Below are positions 34,950 to 44,663 of a stretch of DNA of 51,506 bases, piece after piece. Location: positions 1-51,506 of the forward strand of contig CACPQA010000014.1 in assembly GCA_902635965.1 (NCBI GenBank). The letters run 5' to 3'. The first letter of the stretch is position 1. Every line of letters starts with the position of its first letter. Under the pieces are notes generated by a model. That model did not search any database and was not told the origin of the DNA. It was given only the letters and a program-made list of their open reading frames with translations. Origin of the DNA: an uncultured Bacteroidota bacterium (GTDB lineage: Bacteria > Bacteroidota > Bacteroidia > Flavobacteriales > Flavobacteriaceae). The position numbers were made by a program, and so were the translations under genes.

Positions 34950-36521
34950 ATGGCTTCGAATTTAGCAACCCCCGGAGTATATATTGAAGAGAAAAGTTCA
35001 TTTGGGACATCAGTTGTCCCAGTAGCTACTGCAATACCAGCATTTGTCGGTTACACTGAGAAGGCTCTTCGTGGAACTAAGTCCTTAACTAATGTTCCCA
35101 CCAAAATTTCAAATTTTGGAGAATTTGTAGAGTTATTTGGTGGCGCACCAAATACTCTCTTTAGTATATCCCAACCCAATAAATCAAAACCAAAGCCGGC
35201 AGCTAAGGAGGGTGATACCCCTGCGGCAAAAGCAGATGCTGCTAAAACTGGGTCTAGTGAATATTCTTTAGAAATGGATATGGACACTCGATACTTAATG
35301 TATGATGCAATCAGACTCTATTTTGTTAATGGAGGGTCAGACTGTTATATAGTATCGGTTGGAAGTTACTCTGATAAAATATCTTCAAAAGCTCTTAACG
35401 ATGTTGCTGTTGGAGGTGGATTAGCAGCTTTAGAAAAATTTACAGAACCCACAATTCTAGTAATTCCTGAAGCCATCCTGCTCACAGAAACTGATTGCTA
35501 TTCTGTCCAAGCCGCTATGCTCCAGCATTGCGGGTACAAAATGAAAAATCGCTTCGCAGTTTTGGATGTATATAATGGAAATTCAGAAAGAACTTTTGAC
35601 AATAATGACATAGTTGATAAATTTCGAGAAGGGGTAGGTTCTAATTTTTTGTCTTGGGGTGCTGCTTATTATCCTTCCCTTAATACAACTATCGTAAATT
35701 CTTCTGAAATAGATTATACTAGAATCAAAAACCCGAAAGATTTAATAGATGTTTTAAATGCAGAGGTTGACGAAAATCTCGCTTCGGATAACATCTCTGC
35801 TGCTCGTGCTCAAGGTATTAAGAGTGAGATTGCAAAGATTAGCACAACAACAGAACCTGATTTAATAAAATCTCTTCAGTCAACTCTAACAGTAATAAGT
35901 CCAAAGTTAAATTCTATTTTGGCTGATATGGCTGATGAACTCAATGTTCTTCCTCCAAGTCCAGCAATGGCAGGTGCATATTGTATGGTTGACAACTCGA
36001 TAAATGTAGCGAAGTCTCCAGCAAATTTGAGCTTAGGATCTGTTATTTCTCCCTCAGTGAATATAAATAACGAAAATCAAGAAGAGTTAAATTTACCTCT
36101 TAATGGAAAGGCTATTAATGCAATTAGAAGCTTTACCGGAAAGGGTACGCTTGTCTGGGGAGCAAGAACTTTAGAAGGAAATTCTAAAGATTACAGATAT
36201 ATAAGCGTTAGACGTACAATGACTTATTTAGAACAAAGTATTAAGTTTGCTGCAGAAGCTTACGTGTTTTCTCCCAATAACGCTACAACATGGTCTAGTC
36301 TTAGAGCTACAGTTTATAATTTTTTAAACAATCAATGGTCTTCTGGAATCCTAGTTGGGTCAACACCACAAGATGCTTTTGAGATAGAGATAGGTTTAGG
36401 ATCGACTATGACATCTACGGATATTTTAGATGGTATTCTTAAAATGACTGTTAAGGTTGCTATTGTTAGACCTGCAGAATTTATAGTAATCACATTTGAA
36501 CAACAGCAACAAAAATCATAA
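34950..36521 (+). CDS. Contractile sheath protein
   Basis: 523 residues. The N-terminus ATPGVYIEEKSSFGTSVVPVATAIPAFVGYTE is the classic start of phage-tail-like sheath proteins. The C-terminal domain has the hallmark block INAIRSFTGKGTLVWGARTL, then YRYISVRRTMTYLEQSI and FIVITFEQ. In contractile systems it forms the outer cylinder around the tube and contracts to drive it through a target. A low-complexity Ala/Lys/Pro-rich insertion lies at about residues 73-105. Only one sheath gene is present here, while Afp/PVC carry three. It lies 21 nt upstream of the first tube gene. Confidence 0.96.
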   Translation: MASNLATPGVYIEEKSSFGTSVVPVATAIPAFVGYTEKALRGTKSLTNVPTKISNFGEFVELFGGAPNTLFSISQPNKSKPKPAAKEGDTPAAKADAAKTGSSEYSLEMDMDTRYLMYDAIRLYFVNGGSDCYIVSVGSYSDKISSKALNDVAVGGGLAALEKFTEPTILVIPEAILLTETDCYSVQAAMLQHCGYKMKNRFAVLDVYNGNSERTFDNNDIVDKFREGVGSNFLSWGAAYYPSLNTTIVNSSEIDYTRIKNPKDLIDVLNAEVDENLASDNISAARAQGIKSEIAKISTTTEPDLIKSLQSTLTVISPKLNSILADMADELNVLPPSPAMAGAYCMVDNSINVAKSPANLSLGSVISPSVNINNENQEELNLPLNGKAINAIRSFTGKGTLVWGARTLEGNSKDYRYISVRRTMTYLEQSIKFAAEAYVFSPNNATTWSSLRATVYNFLNNQWSSGILVGSTPQDAFEIEIGLGSTMTSTDILDGILKMTVKVAIVRPAEFIVITFEQQQQKS

Positions 36522-36542
36522 ATTAATTTTAAATAATATATT

Positions 36543-37013
36543 ATGGCAACACCAACAGCAGGAACAGGCGCAGAACAAGATCAGTATTGGCCTCTTCCAA
36601 AGTTTTATTTTTCAGTTGATATAGGTGATTTTACAGATTTACCTTTCCAAGAAGTCAGTGGACTTGATATAGAAACTGAGGCTATAGAATACAGACACGG
36701 CAACAGCCCGGGAATGAGTCCTATAAAGATGCCTGGGATGTTTAAATTTGCAGATGTAACTCTCAAGAAAGGAGTATTTGCAACTGATAATGACTTTTTT
36801 GATTTTATTAACTCTATTTCGTTAAATACATATGAAAGAGTAACTGTAGTTATCAAACTTCTTGACGAAAATGGAACGCCAGCAGTTACATGGACGCTAT
36901 TAAATGCTTTCCCATTAAAGGTTACACCAACGGATATGAATTCTCAATCTTCTGAGGCAGGAATTGAAACAATTGTTTTTGCACACGAAGGTATGACTCA
37001 ATCTGTAGACTAA
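36543..37013 (+). CDS. Tube protein (T4 gp19/Afp1-like), copy 1
   Basis: 156 residues. Typical tube-protein pattern: WPLPKFYFSVDIGDFTDLPFQEVSGLDIETEAIEYR near the N-terminus, KMPGMFKFADVTLKKGVF in the middle, and a closing WTLLNAFPLKVTPTDMNSQSSEAGIETIVFAHEG. It assembles into stacked hexameric rings inside the sheath. It is the last gene before two minus-strand genes interrupt the locus. The second tube gene resumes at 41461. Confidence 0.95.
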   Translation: MATPTAGTGAEQDQYWPLPKFYFSVDIGDFTDLPFQEVSGLDIETEAIEYRHGNSPGMSPIKMPGMFKFADVTLKKGVFATDNDFFDFINSISLNTYERVTVVIKLLDENGTPAVTWTLLNAFPLKVTPTDMNSQSSEAGIETIVFAHEGMTQSVD

Positions 37014-37015
37014 AA

Positions 37016-37933
37016 TTAGGATTTAAACATCTTTTCAGAATAGTAGTTAATGTGCTCACTAATAAAAGATATGTTCTTATTAGTGAGCTCACTTTCTTTT
37101 GGAAAGATATAATTGCAACCAATAACATCGCAAATAACGCACATATATCCAATATTTGTAATTGTTGTTTTTGACTTTTGACATAATTTTAGTGAGTAAT
37201 ATATATCGTTAGATGCCAAAAAATTTAAAATTATATTTTTATTAATTTTTATTTTCTTTTGAACTAGTTTGATTATTTCTTTTTCTGAATTATCAATCGT
37301 AAGAATGACCTTGTGATTAGTATTTCTCAATATCTCTTCAATCAAATTATTGACTTTTTTTATTTCGGACTTTGGATTATTTATTCGAAAATATATAAAA
37401 ATAAAATTAAGGAATTCCAATTTTTTTTGACCTGAACTTTCCAAAATCCAATTTATAATTTTCTTGGTATTTAAAAGTTTAATCTCTTCCACATTTAAAC
37501 TTGGTAATTTTATTTGATAAAAATTATCATTATTAATCTGCTTTAAAATGCTTTCTGCTGTTATTTTTTCACGTTCGGAATCATCTGTATCATTTATATT
37601 TCTAAATTTCTTTCTGCTGATTTTAATTCTTCTATCGGAATACAGTACCCAGTAACAAAAAAAAGAATATAAACTGTTGTCTAAATTTATAATTAAATTG
37701 TATCTAAATTTTTTTCTATTTTTCAATACATCAATAAAATTTGGCATAAAAAAAATTCTATTGAAATCATTTATTTTTAAAAAAACATTTTGATTTATTT
37801 CAACTCCTAACTGAATGAGATCAAATTGAATTTTTTTTGGAAGAATAAGATTCTTGATATTATCACATAACATCCTTAAAAGTAAAGACCCCCCTAATTT
37901 TGATTTGGCTTTATGTATTAGAAGAACTCTCAA
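37016..37933 (-). CDS. Degenerate GT9 (heptosyltransferase)-like protein
   Basis: 305 residues, Lys/Ile/Asn-rich. The N-terminus MRVLLIHKAKSKLGGSLLLRML, the NLIINLDNSLYSFFCYWVLYSDRRIKISR block and the C-terminal ILNFLASNDIYYSLKLCQKSKTTITN with a closing CDVIGCNYIFPKES resemble the two Rossmann-like halves of heptosyltransferases (GT9). The conserved SGPMHLAA segment of active enzymes is not preserved. It is the second gene of a minus-strand pair (29 nt after the nSTAND gene), within the contractile locus. Its stop is 2 nt from the stop of the tube gene. Role unknown; the fold assignment is tentative. Confidence 0.45.
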   Translation of the reverse strand: MRVLLIHKAKSKLGGSLLLRMLCDNIKNLILPKKIQFDLIQLGVEINQNVFLKINDFNRIFFMPNFIDVLKNRKKFRYNLIINLDNSLYSFFCYWVLYSDRRIKISRKKFRNINDTDDSEREKITAESILKQINNDNFYQIKLPSLNVEEIKLLNTKKIINWILESSGQKKLEFLNFIFIYFRINNPKSEIKKVNNLIEEILRNTNHKVILTIDNSEKEIIKLVQKKIKINKNIILNFLASNDIYYSLKLCQKSKTTITNIGYMCVICDVIGCNYIFPKESELTNKNISFISEHINYYSEKMFKS

Positions 37934-37962
37934 TTATTTTTATTTCCCATTCAATTTTTTAA

Positions 37963-40900
37963 TTATCCAATTAATTTATTTTGAAATTTTTTTGAATATA
38001 ATCTTTTAATTTCCTCAAATGTGTTTTCTAAATTTAAATCCCAAAAAACCAGATTTCCTTTTTTGTCCGCTGTGAAAAAATATTTTTTGTTATTGTATTT
38101 AAAAGACTCAATCACATTTCCATTATTCCCCTCTCCAAACATAATACTAACTGGTGTTTTAGCTTTATTGAAATCATCATTATCTATAAAATTAGAGATG
38201 GGAATTATAACAATTGCTCCATTATTTGAAATAACATAGACATTGTCTTTATCGTAAAGTAAATCCTTAACTTTACTGTAATTTGCCCGCTTTGACCCTA
38301 TGTATTTTAATAAGTTATTATTTTGGTATTTATATAAAAATACTGAACCTTCCTTTGTCCCTATGAGAACTGTATCATCATAGAATTCAATATCAATTGC
38401 TGTTTCATTATTGAGATTAAGACTAATATTGTCCAATTTTATCTCTTTATTAGTTGTTGTATCAAAAATTATGATATTTCCTTTATTGGTTGCAACATAT
38501 AAAACGTTGGATTTTTTTGAATTAACCATACTGGTTATAAATTCTTCTGATGAGAGACTTTTTAGATATATATTGCTATAATAGTCTTTTTCTCTTTTTG
38601 AAATTTTGGTCATGTCAAGTTTAACCAAGGATTTCTCCAAACTCCCAAAAAGAGCTTTACTATCCTTTAAATATCTTAAAAATCCAAATCCTCTGTAGTA
38701 CTCCTTTTGGAAAATAGATGCAAGCTGAGCCAGTTTAATTGCCTTTTCTTTTAAGACTTTCCCAGGTCTCCAATTCTTTTTGTGAAATACTCTTTCTTTT
38801 CTACCTGAATTTATTTCAATTATCCAAATCGAACTGTTCTCCAGCCCCACTGATATCAAATTTTCACTTAAAAACTCTATGGTGTTTATCGGTGATTTAA
38901 ATTCTGCAATTTCTATCAAAGGTGATATACCTGAACTGATATTGTTCTCGCTACAGTACAATTTTCTTGACTTTCCTCCAGTTGCTATTTTACCAGAACT
39001 TGAAATATTAAGAGCCAGAAGAGGCAATTCATTTTGATTCACTAAATTATTTTTTCGAACGTCTGCATAATGATATTCCCCATTTAATTTTGCTATTAAA
39101 TTTACTCCTATTTGTCGCAAATTGTCGTCTTCAAAATCCCTATTTAATTGTAAACCCAAAGCTTTTATTCTTTTGTAAAGATCAATTGAAGAAATCGTTA
39201 TTTCTTCTAGTAAAGGTAAATCATATTCGTTTACTGTGGTATTATTTAGAGTGTACAGTAATGTTGATAATGAGTCTTTTAAATTTATAAATCTTTCTGA
39301 ATTTGATGCGGATTTAGATTTTTCTTTAGCCAAGCTGATCAATACATTTGCCTTTATGCTGTCTTCTTTAATGCGTAAAAGTTTGTTCTCTAAAATCTTA
39401 CTCTGTTTCTTATTTTCTTCTTGAAGTGAAATAAGCTTACTTTGTGACAATAACTGTTCTTCAATTAATTCAAGTTTTACTTTTTGATCTGCAGCTCTTT
39501 GTAGACTATTAATACTTTCCCTTTCTCTGAGATTCAAAATATCTTTATTTAAAGCTTCAATTTTTTCCTTTTCTTTAATTGCCAAAAATCGCTTTCTATC
39601 CATTTCTAAACCAAAAGCTTCTTGCTCACGAACCTCTAGATGTCTTTCCCACCCAATTATAAAAAGAGCAAAAATTATTGCAACAGCTCCCCCAATACGA
39701 TATTTTCGGAATCTTTTTTTTGTGAACTCTATATCTTTTTTTATCTCCTCTTGTTTTTTTAATTCATCACCGTGCACCCTTTGACTCTCTTTAATAAACT
39801 CAACAGTTTTATTAAAGTCTAAATCATATTTTTTCGCCCAACTTTCGTTGATTTGAGAATCGTTTAGCCAAGATGAAGCGAGTTGTAGAGATGTTGAAGT
39901 CAATAAACTCTCTTGAGGGTATTTGATTGCTTTGTCATAATTTTCTTCATATGTTGAATAGAATTTTTTCTCCTCTTCAACCCAGTTGTTGAATTCTCTC
40001 CATTTGTTGAACAAATTATATTTTAAAGTTATTATGTCATTTGGATTTAAAATTTTTTGATCATTTGGATTTAAGCCTCTCATTTTGCTTTTAAAAATAT
40101 CAAGAGAGTCGCCAAAAGCATTTTTATATTTTTTAATAAATTCACTAATATCTGGCAGATTTGAATCCGAATAAGTATTTATATAATCAATTTTTTGGTA
40201 GTAAAATTTACCTGAAACTTCGTCAACGGAAACCATTGATCTTAGTATTTGTTCAAATAATTTTTTTTCGTAGTCATTTAATGATTCATTGAATACTTCG
40301 ATTTGATGATTGAAAATATTTTTAAATCCTCCGATCTTATTAATTTTTTCAGTATCCAGGTAGTTTATCTTTTCTTTTATTTCTTGGGCATAATGATTAT
40401 AGATTCCTTTGAATAAAAATTGCACTCTTGGTAAATAAGAAGGGTTTTCTTTAAGACTTTCTGCGAGATTTTCAATTATCTCAGATGAAAGCTGAACATT
40501 TCTTTTATGAAAAGTATCATTTATGATCTCTTGAATTGTATTTTGGGTAATATTGGGAATACTATATTGAGTATAATTTAAAAGTTCTGTGAAACGGTCA
40601 TAAGAATTTAACTTACTTATAAATTCATTATCAATGGCGATAATGAAGTAAATGGCTGTTTCTTTATACCTGCTTGTTCTATATATGATATTAAACAGAA
40701 GGTTGTCGTCTAGTGTAGCATCGAAATCGAAGAATTTTTTAAATTTAAAAAGGTCTTCAATTTGGTCGATTATAATTAATAAATTCCTTTTCTCAAATAT
40801 TTCCGAATTTTTATAAATTTCAACTAATCCAAGTTCAAGTTTGCTTTCCAGTATTTTTTTATAATTTTCATAGTCTGTTGTCTTTGCTTTTCCACCTAAA

Positions 40901-41214
40901 TAAAGTGCTCCCCTTTCTGATAGGGAATTACTCAGATTTTCTATAGGTGATATACCTGGTCTAAATTTACAAATCGACCATTCTTTTCCTTGTTGTCCAG
41001 AAAATCCTTTTTGAATTTTCGGAATTAAACCAGCATCTATTAGTGACGTTTTACCAGAACCGTTATCTCCGGTTATTGTAACTAATTTATACTGTTGTAG
41101 GATGCTTAAAGAATCTTCAACTTCCCGTTCTCTTCCAAAAAAAATATTTGATTCGGAACTACGATACGGTCTTAGTCCAGGGAAAGGGCAATAATTATTT
41201 TTAAACATTGACAT
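37963..41214 (-). CDS. nSTAND1-type NTPase with transmembrane helix, coiled coil and beta-propeller
   Basis: 1083 residues. N-terminal nSTAND1 signature PFPGLRPY (10-17) with FFGRE (25-29), Walker A GDNGSGKT (49-56) and Walker B LLIIIDQIED (145-154), then the helical winged region typical of STAND NTPases. A single transmembrane helix is at 508-521, a long coiled coil follows (525-640), and the last ~370 residues are repeating strands typical of a WD40-like propeller. STAND proteins act as ligand-sensing NTP switches. Here it is membrane-anchored and located between two tube genes, on the opposite strand. Two adjacent ATGs start it (41214, 41208). It is not the AAA+ ATPase (Afp15-like) usual for eCIS. 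Confidence 0.85.
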   Translation of the reverse strand: MSMFKNNYCPFPGLRPYRSSESNIFFGREREVEDSLSILQQYKLVTITGDNGSGKTSLIDAGLIPKIQKGFSGQQGKEWSICKFRPGISPIENLSNSLSERGALYLGGKAKTTDYENYKKILESKLELGLVEIYKNSEIFEKRNLLIIIDQIEDLFKFKKFFDFDATLDDNLLFNIIYRTSRYKETAIYFIIAIDNEFISKLNSYDRFTELLNYTQYSIPNITQNTIQEIINDTFHKRNVQLSSEIIENLAESLKENPSYLPRVQFLFKGIYNHYAQEIKEKINYLDTEKINKIGGFKNIFNHQIEVFNESLNDYEKKLFEQILRSMVSVDEVSGKFYYQKIDYINTYSDSNLPDISEFIKKYKNAFGDSLDIFKSKMRGLNPNDQKILNPNDIITLKYNLFNKWREFNNWVEEEKKFYSTYEENYDKAIKYPQESLLTSTSLQLASSWLNDSQINESWAKKYDLDFNKTVEFIKESQRVHGDELKKQEEIKKDIEFTKKRFRKYRIGGAVAIIFALFIIGWERHLEVREQEAFGLEMDRKRFLAIKEKEKIEALNKDILNLRERESINSLQRAADQKVKLELIEEQLLSQSKLISLQEENKKQSKILENKLLRIKEDSIKANVLISLAKEKSKSASNSERFINLKDSLSTLLYTLNNTTVNEYDLPLLEEITISSIDLYKRIKALGLQLNRDFEDDNLRQIGVNLIAKLNGEYHYADVRKNNLVNQNELPLLALNISSSGKIATGGKSRKLYCSENNISSGISPLIEIAEFKSPINTIEFLSENLISVGLENSSIWIIEINSGRKERVFHKKNWRPGKVLKEKAIKLAQLASIFQKEYYRGFGFLRYLKDSKALFGSLEKSLVKLDMTKISKREKDYYSNIYLKSLSSEEFITSMVNSKKSNVLYVATNKGNIIIFDTTTNKEIKLDNISLNLNNETAIDIEFYDDTVLIGTKEGSVFLYKYQNNNLLKYIGSKRANYSKVKDLLYDKDNVYVISNNGAIVIIPISNFIDNDDFNKAKTPVSIMFGEGNNGNVIESFKYNNKKYFFTADKKGNLVFWDLNLENTFEEIKRLYSKKFQNKLIG

Positions 41215-41460
41215 TAATTAAATATAAAGTATTATCCGTTATAATCAAACAATTAAAATGAGGTATTATTTAAATATAACATCAAAATCTTTATTTTTTT
41301 TTATTTGTGTACACCTTATATAACAAGCTTTAATTACAAAATTTTTTTTTTATGTTAATTTAATACAATTTGAATTAAATAATTATAAGTTTTCTTTGAT
41401 TTGAAATTAAAATGATTGAACTTGTAGGATTCAAATCTTTAAAAGATACAATTAAATTTT
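41215..41460. promoter_or_regulatory. Divergent control region between the nSTAND gene and the second tube gene
   Basis: 246 nt without an ORF, very AT-rich, between divergent genes. It must hold promoters for both directions. A TACAATTTG at 41364-41372 resembles a Bacteroidota -7 element (TAnnTTTG) for the plus-strand operon but has an extra base, so I give it no more weight than that. Confidence 0.4.
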
Positions 41461-41973
41461 ATGGCCCAAGAAAATGCGTTCTCTCAATTAAGTTCAAATT
41501 ACCCTGCTCTAGGGTATAGATTTAAAGTCACCTTTAATGGAATTGCAAATAATCAAAGCTATCCTTTTCAATCGGTCTCTATGATTTCTGTATCAAATAA
41601 AAGTACTTTAATCACCGACGGAGGAGACCATACTAGGGAGTATAAGTTACCTACAAATAACAAGTATAAGGATGTCAAACTTGTGAGAGGATTGATGGGT
41701 GGCAATACACAGTTATTAAAATGGCTTGAAAATTTGGGCGTTGACTCTAGCGGAAGATTAAAAACCATAATCGTTATTGTTGAACTTATGGATGCAAACA
41801 GACTTAATCAATTAAATACTATCGAGAAGTGGTCATTGTATGACTGTTTTCCGACCTCCTTCACCCTTGGAGAATTTAATTCCCAGAAGAGTTCAGTTGT
41901 TTTAGAGACAGTCACCCTTGCCTACAGCAAATATGAGCGAGAGTCTGTGAGTGGTCAATTAAATTATTATTAA
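41461..41973 (+). CDS. Tube protein (T4 gp19/Afp5-like), copy 2
   Basis: 170 residues. It follows the gp19 pattern: YRFKVTFNGIANNQSYPFQSVSMISV, YKLPTNNKYKDVKLVRGLMGG, then LQ-type helix and the closing WSLYDCFPTSFTLGEFNSQKSSVVLETVTLAYSKYE. In Afp-type systems a distinct tube-initiation protein near the baseplate shares this fold with the main tube protein. Being first in the baseplate gene block, it is the likely tube-initiator. The gene is followed 2 nt later by the DUF5908 gene. Confidence 0.92.
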   Translation: MAQENAFSQLSSNYPALGYRFKVTFNGIANNQSYPFQSVSMISVSNKSTLITDGGDHTREYKLPTNNKYKDVKLVRGLMGGNTQLLKWLENLGVDSSGRLKTIIVIVELMDANRLNQLNTIEKWSLYDCFPTSFTLGEFNSQKSSVVLETVTLAYSKYERESVSGQLNYY

Positions 41974-41975
41974 AA

Positions 41976-42179
41976 ATGGTGGAAATACAACAACTAATTG
42001 TTAAAGCGAAAATTAATAGTGGTGAACTTGAAGACCAAAATATTGTTCAAACGGTAAATTCTATTATTGAAAATTATCTCAAGTCTAAGGGTGTTGTTAA
42101 AGATCTAGAGAAAAAGGAAATAGTGGAAGAATGTATAAAGGAAATTTTAGAAAAAATCGAACACAAATCTAGGTTATGA
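41976..42179 (+). CDS. DUF5908 family small injection-system protein (Afp6-like position)
   Basis: 67 residues. Starts VEIQQLIVKAKI, which fits the DUF5908 family, followed by a mostly helical remainder rich in Lys and Glu. Genes of this family lie between tube and LysM genes in eCIS clusters, as here. The stop overlaps the next start by 4 nt (ATGA), implying translational coupling. Its precise role is not established. Confidence 0.75.
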   Translation: MVEIQQLIVKAKINSGELEDQNIVQTVNSIIENYLKSKGVVKDLEKKEIVEECIKEILEKIEHKSRL

Positions 42180-42844
42180 GTGAAGTATCCAAATTAAAAA
42201 TAGTTGCTTACAAAGATACTACTTCCTCTAAGAGGATTGGTGAATTTGTGATGCAATTAAACCCAATTGACATTTCTGTGGTTCGTAGTGTTGATCCTCC
42301 AAAGGACTCCTCTAATTCAGATGGCAGCCCAGCTTCATCTCAGACTGAAACTTTTCGTCCAGCAAAATATACTTTTAAATTTACCTTAGATAATACCGGA
42401 GCAATAAGTCTTAGTCTCCCCAACAAATCTGGCGTTGCAGAATCTGTGAAAATGTTAGAAGAATTAACGGTTGTTCCAAATAATGAAACTCACCAAAACC
42501 CTTATGTATATTTATACTGGGGGAATACTTTTCAGGATTCTTATTTTGGGCAGGTTACAGCTTTAAAATATGATTATAATTTTTTTAGTATTTCTGGGAC
42601 ACCATTAAGAGCAGCTATCACTTTAACCATAACTGAGGTCAATGCAGTTATTGACAGAACTTTTCAAAGTCCTGACATAACAAAAATGCCTTTAGTTAAA
42701 GACAAAGACAATATTGTAAAACTTAGTTTGGATAGTTACGACGATAAAAAATATTATATAAGAATAGCGGAAGTTAATAATCTAGCTTCTATCCGAGACC
42801 TAAAGAAAGGAAGTTCTGTTTTTTTACCACCAATTGAAAAATAA
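42176..42844 (+). CDS. LysM-type spike adaptor (Afp7/Pvc7-like)
   Basis: 222 residues. The main domain holds the strand ISVVRSVDPPKDSSNSDG and the SETFRPAKYTFKFTLDNTGAI block seen in the Afp7 family; the C-terminal ~45 residues (IRIAEVNNLASIRDLKKGSSVFLPP) match a LysM unit. In Afp/PVC this protein links the tube to the spike. It overlaps the upstream gene (ATGA) and is followed 2 nt later by the VgrG-like spike gene, an order conserved in eCIS clusters. Confidence 0.88.
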   Translation: MSEVSKLKIVAYKDTTSSKRIGEFVMQLNPIDISVVRSVDPPKDSSNSDGSPASSQTETFRPAKYTFKFTLDNTGAISLSLPNKSGVAESVKMLEELTVVPNNETHQNPYVYLYWGNTFQDSYFGQVTALKYDYNFFSISGTPLRAAITLTITEVNAVIDRTFQSPDITKMPLVKDKDNIVKLSLDSYDDKKYYIRIAEVNNLASIRDLKKGSSVFLPPIEK

Positions 42845-42846
42845 AT

Positions 42847-44661
42847 ATGGCGCTCACAACTGAAAAAAAAACACTTGATAGTCTTTACAAAGCTGTATCT
42901 TCTCAGATAAAGATAAATGGTCAGTTGCTGGATTCAGATTTTGAAATAAATAAAATTATAACTTTTAAAGAAATAAATAAATTAAGTAGGGCTAGAATTC
43001 AGATTTTGGGTGGCGATTACACAAAAAACACTTTTAATGAAAGTGAAAATAAAATATTTGATCCTGGTAATGAAGTTGAAATTAAATTTGGGTATGATCA
43101 AAAATTGACTTTGATTTTTGAAGGAATTATTTTAAAACATTCTATTTCAATAAAGGAAGGTTTTATAAAAAAGAAAACTAAGAGTCTGCTTGTAGTTGAC
43201 TGCGTTGACAAAGCGGTAATGTTAAAAAATAGTTATACTACAAAAGTTTTTAGAGAAAAAACGGATGACCAAATAATCAATAGCTTAATTAATAATATTT
43301 CTGGATTATCCTGTAAAATTGACCCTACAAATTATCAACACTCTGTTCTACCAAAATACAATGTTGATGATTGGAACTTTATTTTGCAAAGATCTAAACT
43401 TAATGGACTGTTGGTACTTAACTCCAACAATAATGTAGTAATTAAGGATCCTTCTGTTTCAAATATTTCTCCTAAAGTAACTGTTACTAATGGAACAGGA
43501 ACAATAAATTTTGAAGCACATTTAGATTCTAATAATCAATTTAATTCAATTACATTGGACAGTCAAGACACTTACAACAATGAAACCTTTTCAAAAGTTG
43601 GAACTAACCAAAATGGAGTTGTTACTAATGAATTAAATTCTGCGAAAGAGATCAGCAAAAAATCTAGTCCTGATGACTTAGAAATTAATATCCCTTATGA
43701 TGTAGACAGTAATGAACTAAAAGTATTGGCAGATTCTTTAACCAAAATTTCACGACTCCAAAGGATTTCAGGGAGAGTAAAGTTTAAAGGTGTTTTAGAC
43801 ATCGATTTGGACACAGTCATTTCTTTAAGTGGTTTTGGTAACAGATTTGATGGCAATGTTTATGTATCACACGTATCACATGAAATTGAAGAGGGAAAAA
43901 TTTTTACTGAAATTGAATTTGGTTTGAGGGAAGACTTTTTTAATCAAAAAGCAATATTTGATAAGAAAAATTTAACAAATAACATATCAGGTTTATACAT
44001 AGGACAGGTAATTCAAATTGACAATGATCCAGAAAATCAAAATAGAATCAAAGTTCAAATTCCAGCACTCAATGATGTTGGTGATGGGATTTGGGCAAGA
44101 CTTACGCATTTTTACACAGGTGAGAACAACGGAATTTTCTTCATACCAGAAACAGGAACACAAGTTGTTATTTCATTCATTGCCAATGACTCTCGTAACC
44201 CTGTTATTCTAGGTTGTTTATATACAAATTCAAGAAAACCCTACGAGTCAATAAATGAGAACAACAATTTAAAGTGTTTTATGACAAAAAGTAATCTTAA
44301 AATTGAATTCAAAGAAGATGAAAAGGAAATTTCAATCTCAACTCCCTCAGGGAATAAAATATTTCTCAACGAAGAAAATAAAGAAATTTCTATTCAAGAT
44401 CAAAATAATAATTCAATAAAAACCTCATCTTCAGGTATTGATATTCAAAGCGGTAAGAACATTAATATTAGTTCAGGAGGGACTATAAAAATTTCAGCTA
44501 AAGGTAAATTTAATATTTCTTCAAATGCAGATGTCGATATAAAAGGTCTTAACATATCTCAAAAAGCTGACGCAAAACTCTCGGCTAATGCAACATCAAA
44601 TTTGGAATTTAATTCCTCGGGAATAGCTGTTTTAAAGGGTTCAATTGTTCAAATTAATTAA
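42847..44661 (+). CDS. VgrG/gp5-gp27-like spike protein (Afp8/Pvc8-like)
   Basis: 604 residues. The N-terminal ~360 residues are the gp27-like region (INGQLLDSDFEINKI, VEIKFGYDQKLTLIFEGII). An OB-fold follows around 380-460 with GQVIQIDNDPENQNRIKVQIPALNDVGDGIWARL and FFIPETGTQVVISFIANDSRNPVILGCLY. The tail is a repetitive beta-helix (KISAKGKFNISSNADVDIKG). This is the trimeric spike that meets the tube and carries the PAAR tip. The PAAR gene follows 2 nt later. The length is within the range known for eCIS spikes. Confidence 0.95.
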   Translation: MALTTEKKTLDSLYKAVSSQIKINGQLLDSDFEINKIITFKEINKLSRARIQILGGDYTKNTFNESENKIFDPGNEVEIKFGYDQKLTLIFEGIILKHSISIKEGFIKKKTKSLLVVDCVDKAVMLKNSYTTKVFREKTDDQIINSLINNISGLSCKIDPTNYQHSVLPKYNVDDWNFILQRSKLNGLLVLNSNNNVVIKDPSVSNISPKVTVTNGTGTINFEAHLDSNNQFNSITLDSQDTYNNETFSKVGTNQNGVVTNELNSAKEISKKSSPDDLEINIPYDVDSNELKVLADSLTKISRLQRISGRVKFKGVLDIDLDTVISLSGFGNRFDGNVYVSHVSHEIEEGKIFTEIEFGLREDFFNQKAIFDKKNLTNNISGLYIGQVIQIDNDPENQNRIKVQIPALNDVGDGIWARLTHFYTGENNGIFFIPETGTQVVISFIANDSRNPVILGCLYTNSRKPYESINENNNLKCFMTKSNLKIEFKEDEKEISISTPSGNKIFLNEENKEISIQDQNNNSIKTSSSGIDIQSGKNINISSGGTIKISAKGKFNISSNADVDIKGLNISQKADAKLSANATSNLEFNSSGIAVLKGSIVQIN

Positions 44662-44663
44662 AA

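Noticed and set aside
37963-41214. Reading the large NTPase as the eCIS AAA+ ATPase (Afp15-like)
   Set aside because: PFPGLRPY and the following helical winged region, transmembrane helix and propeller identify an nSTAND1 protein, which differs from the AAA+ ATPase of Afp-type clusters.
41364-41372. TACAATTTG as a promoter element of the tube-2 operon
   Set aside because: It has one base too many for the TAnnTTTG consensus and no matching upstream element; such sequences are common in DNA this AT-rich.
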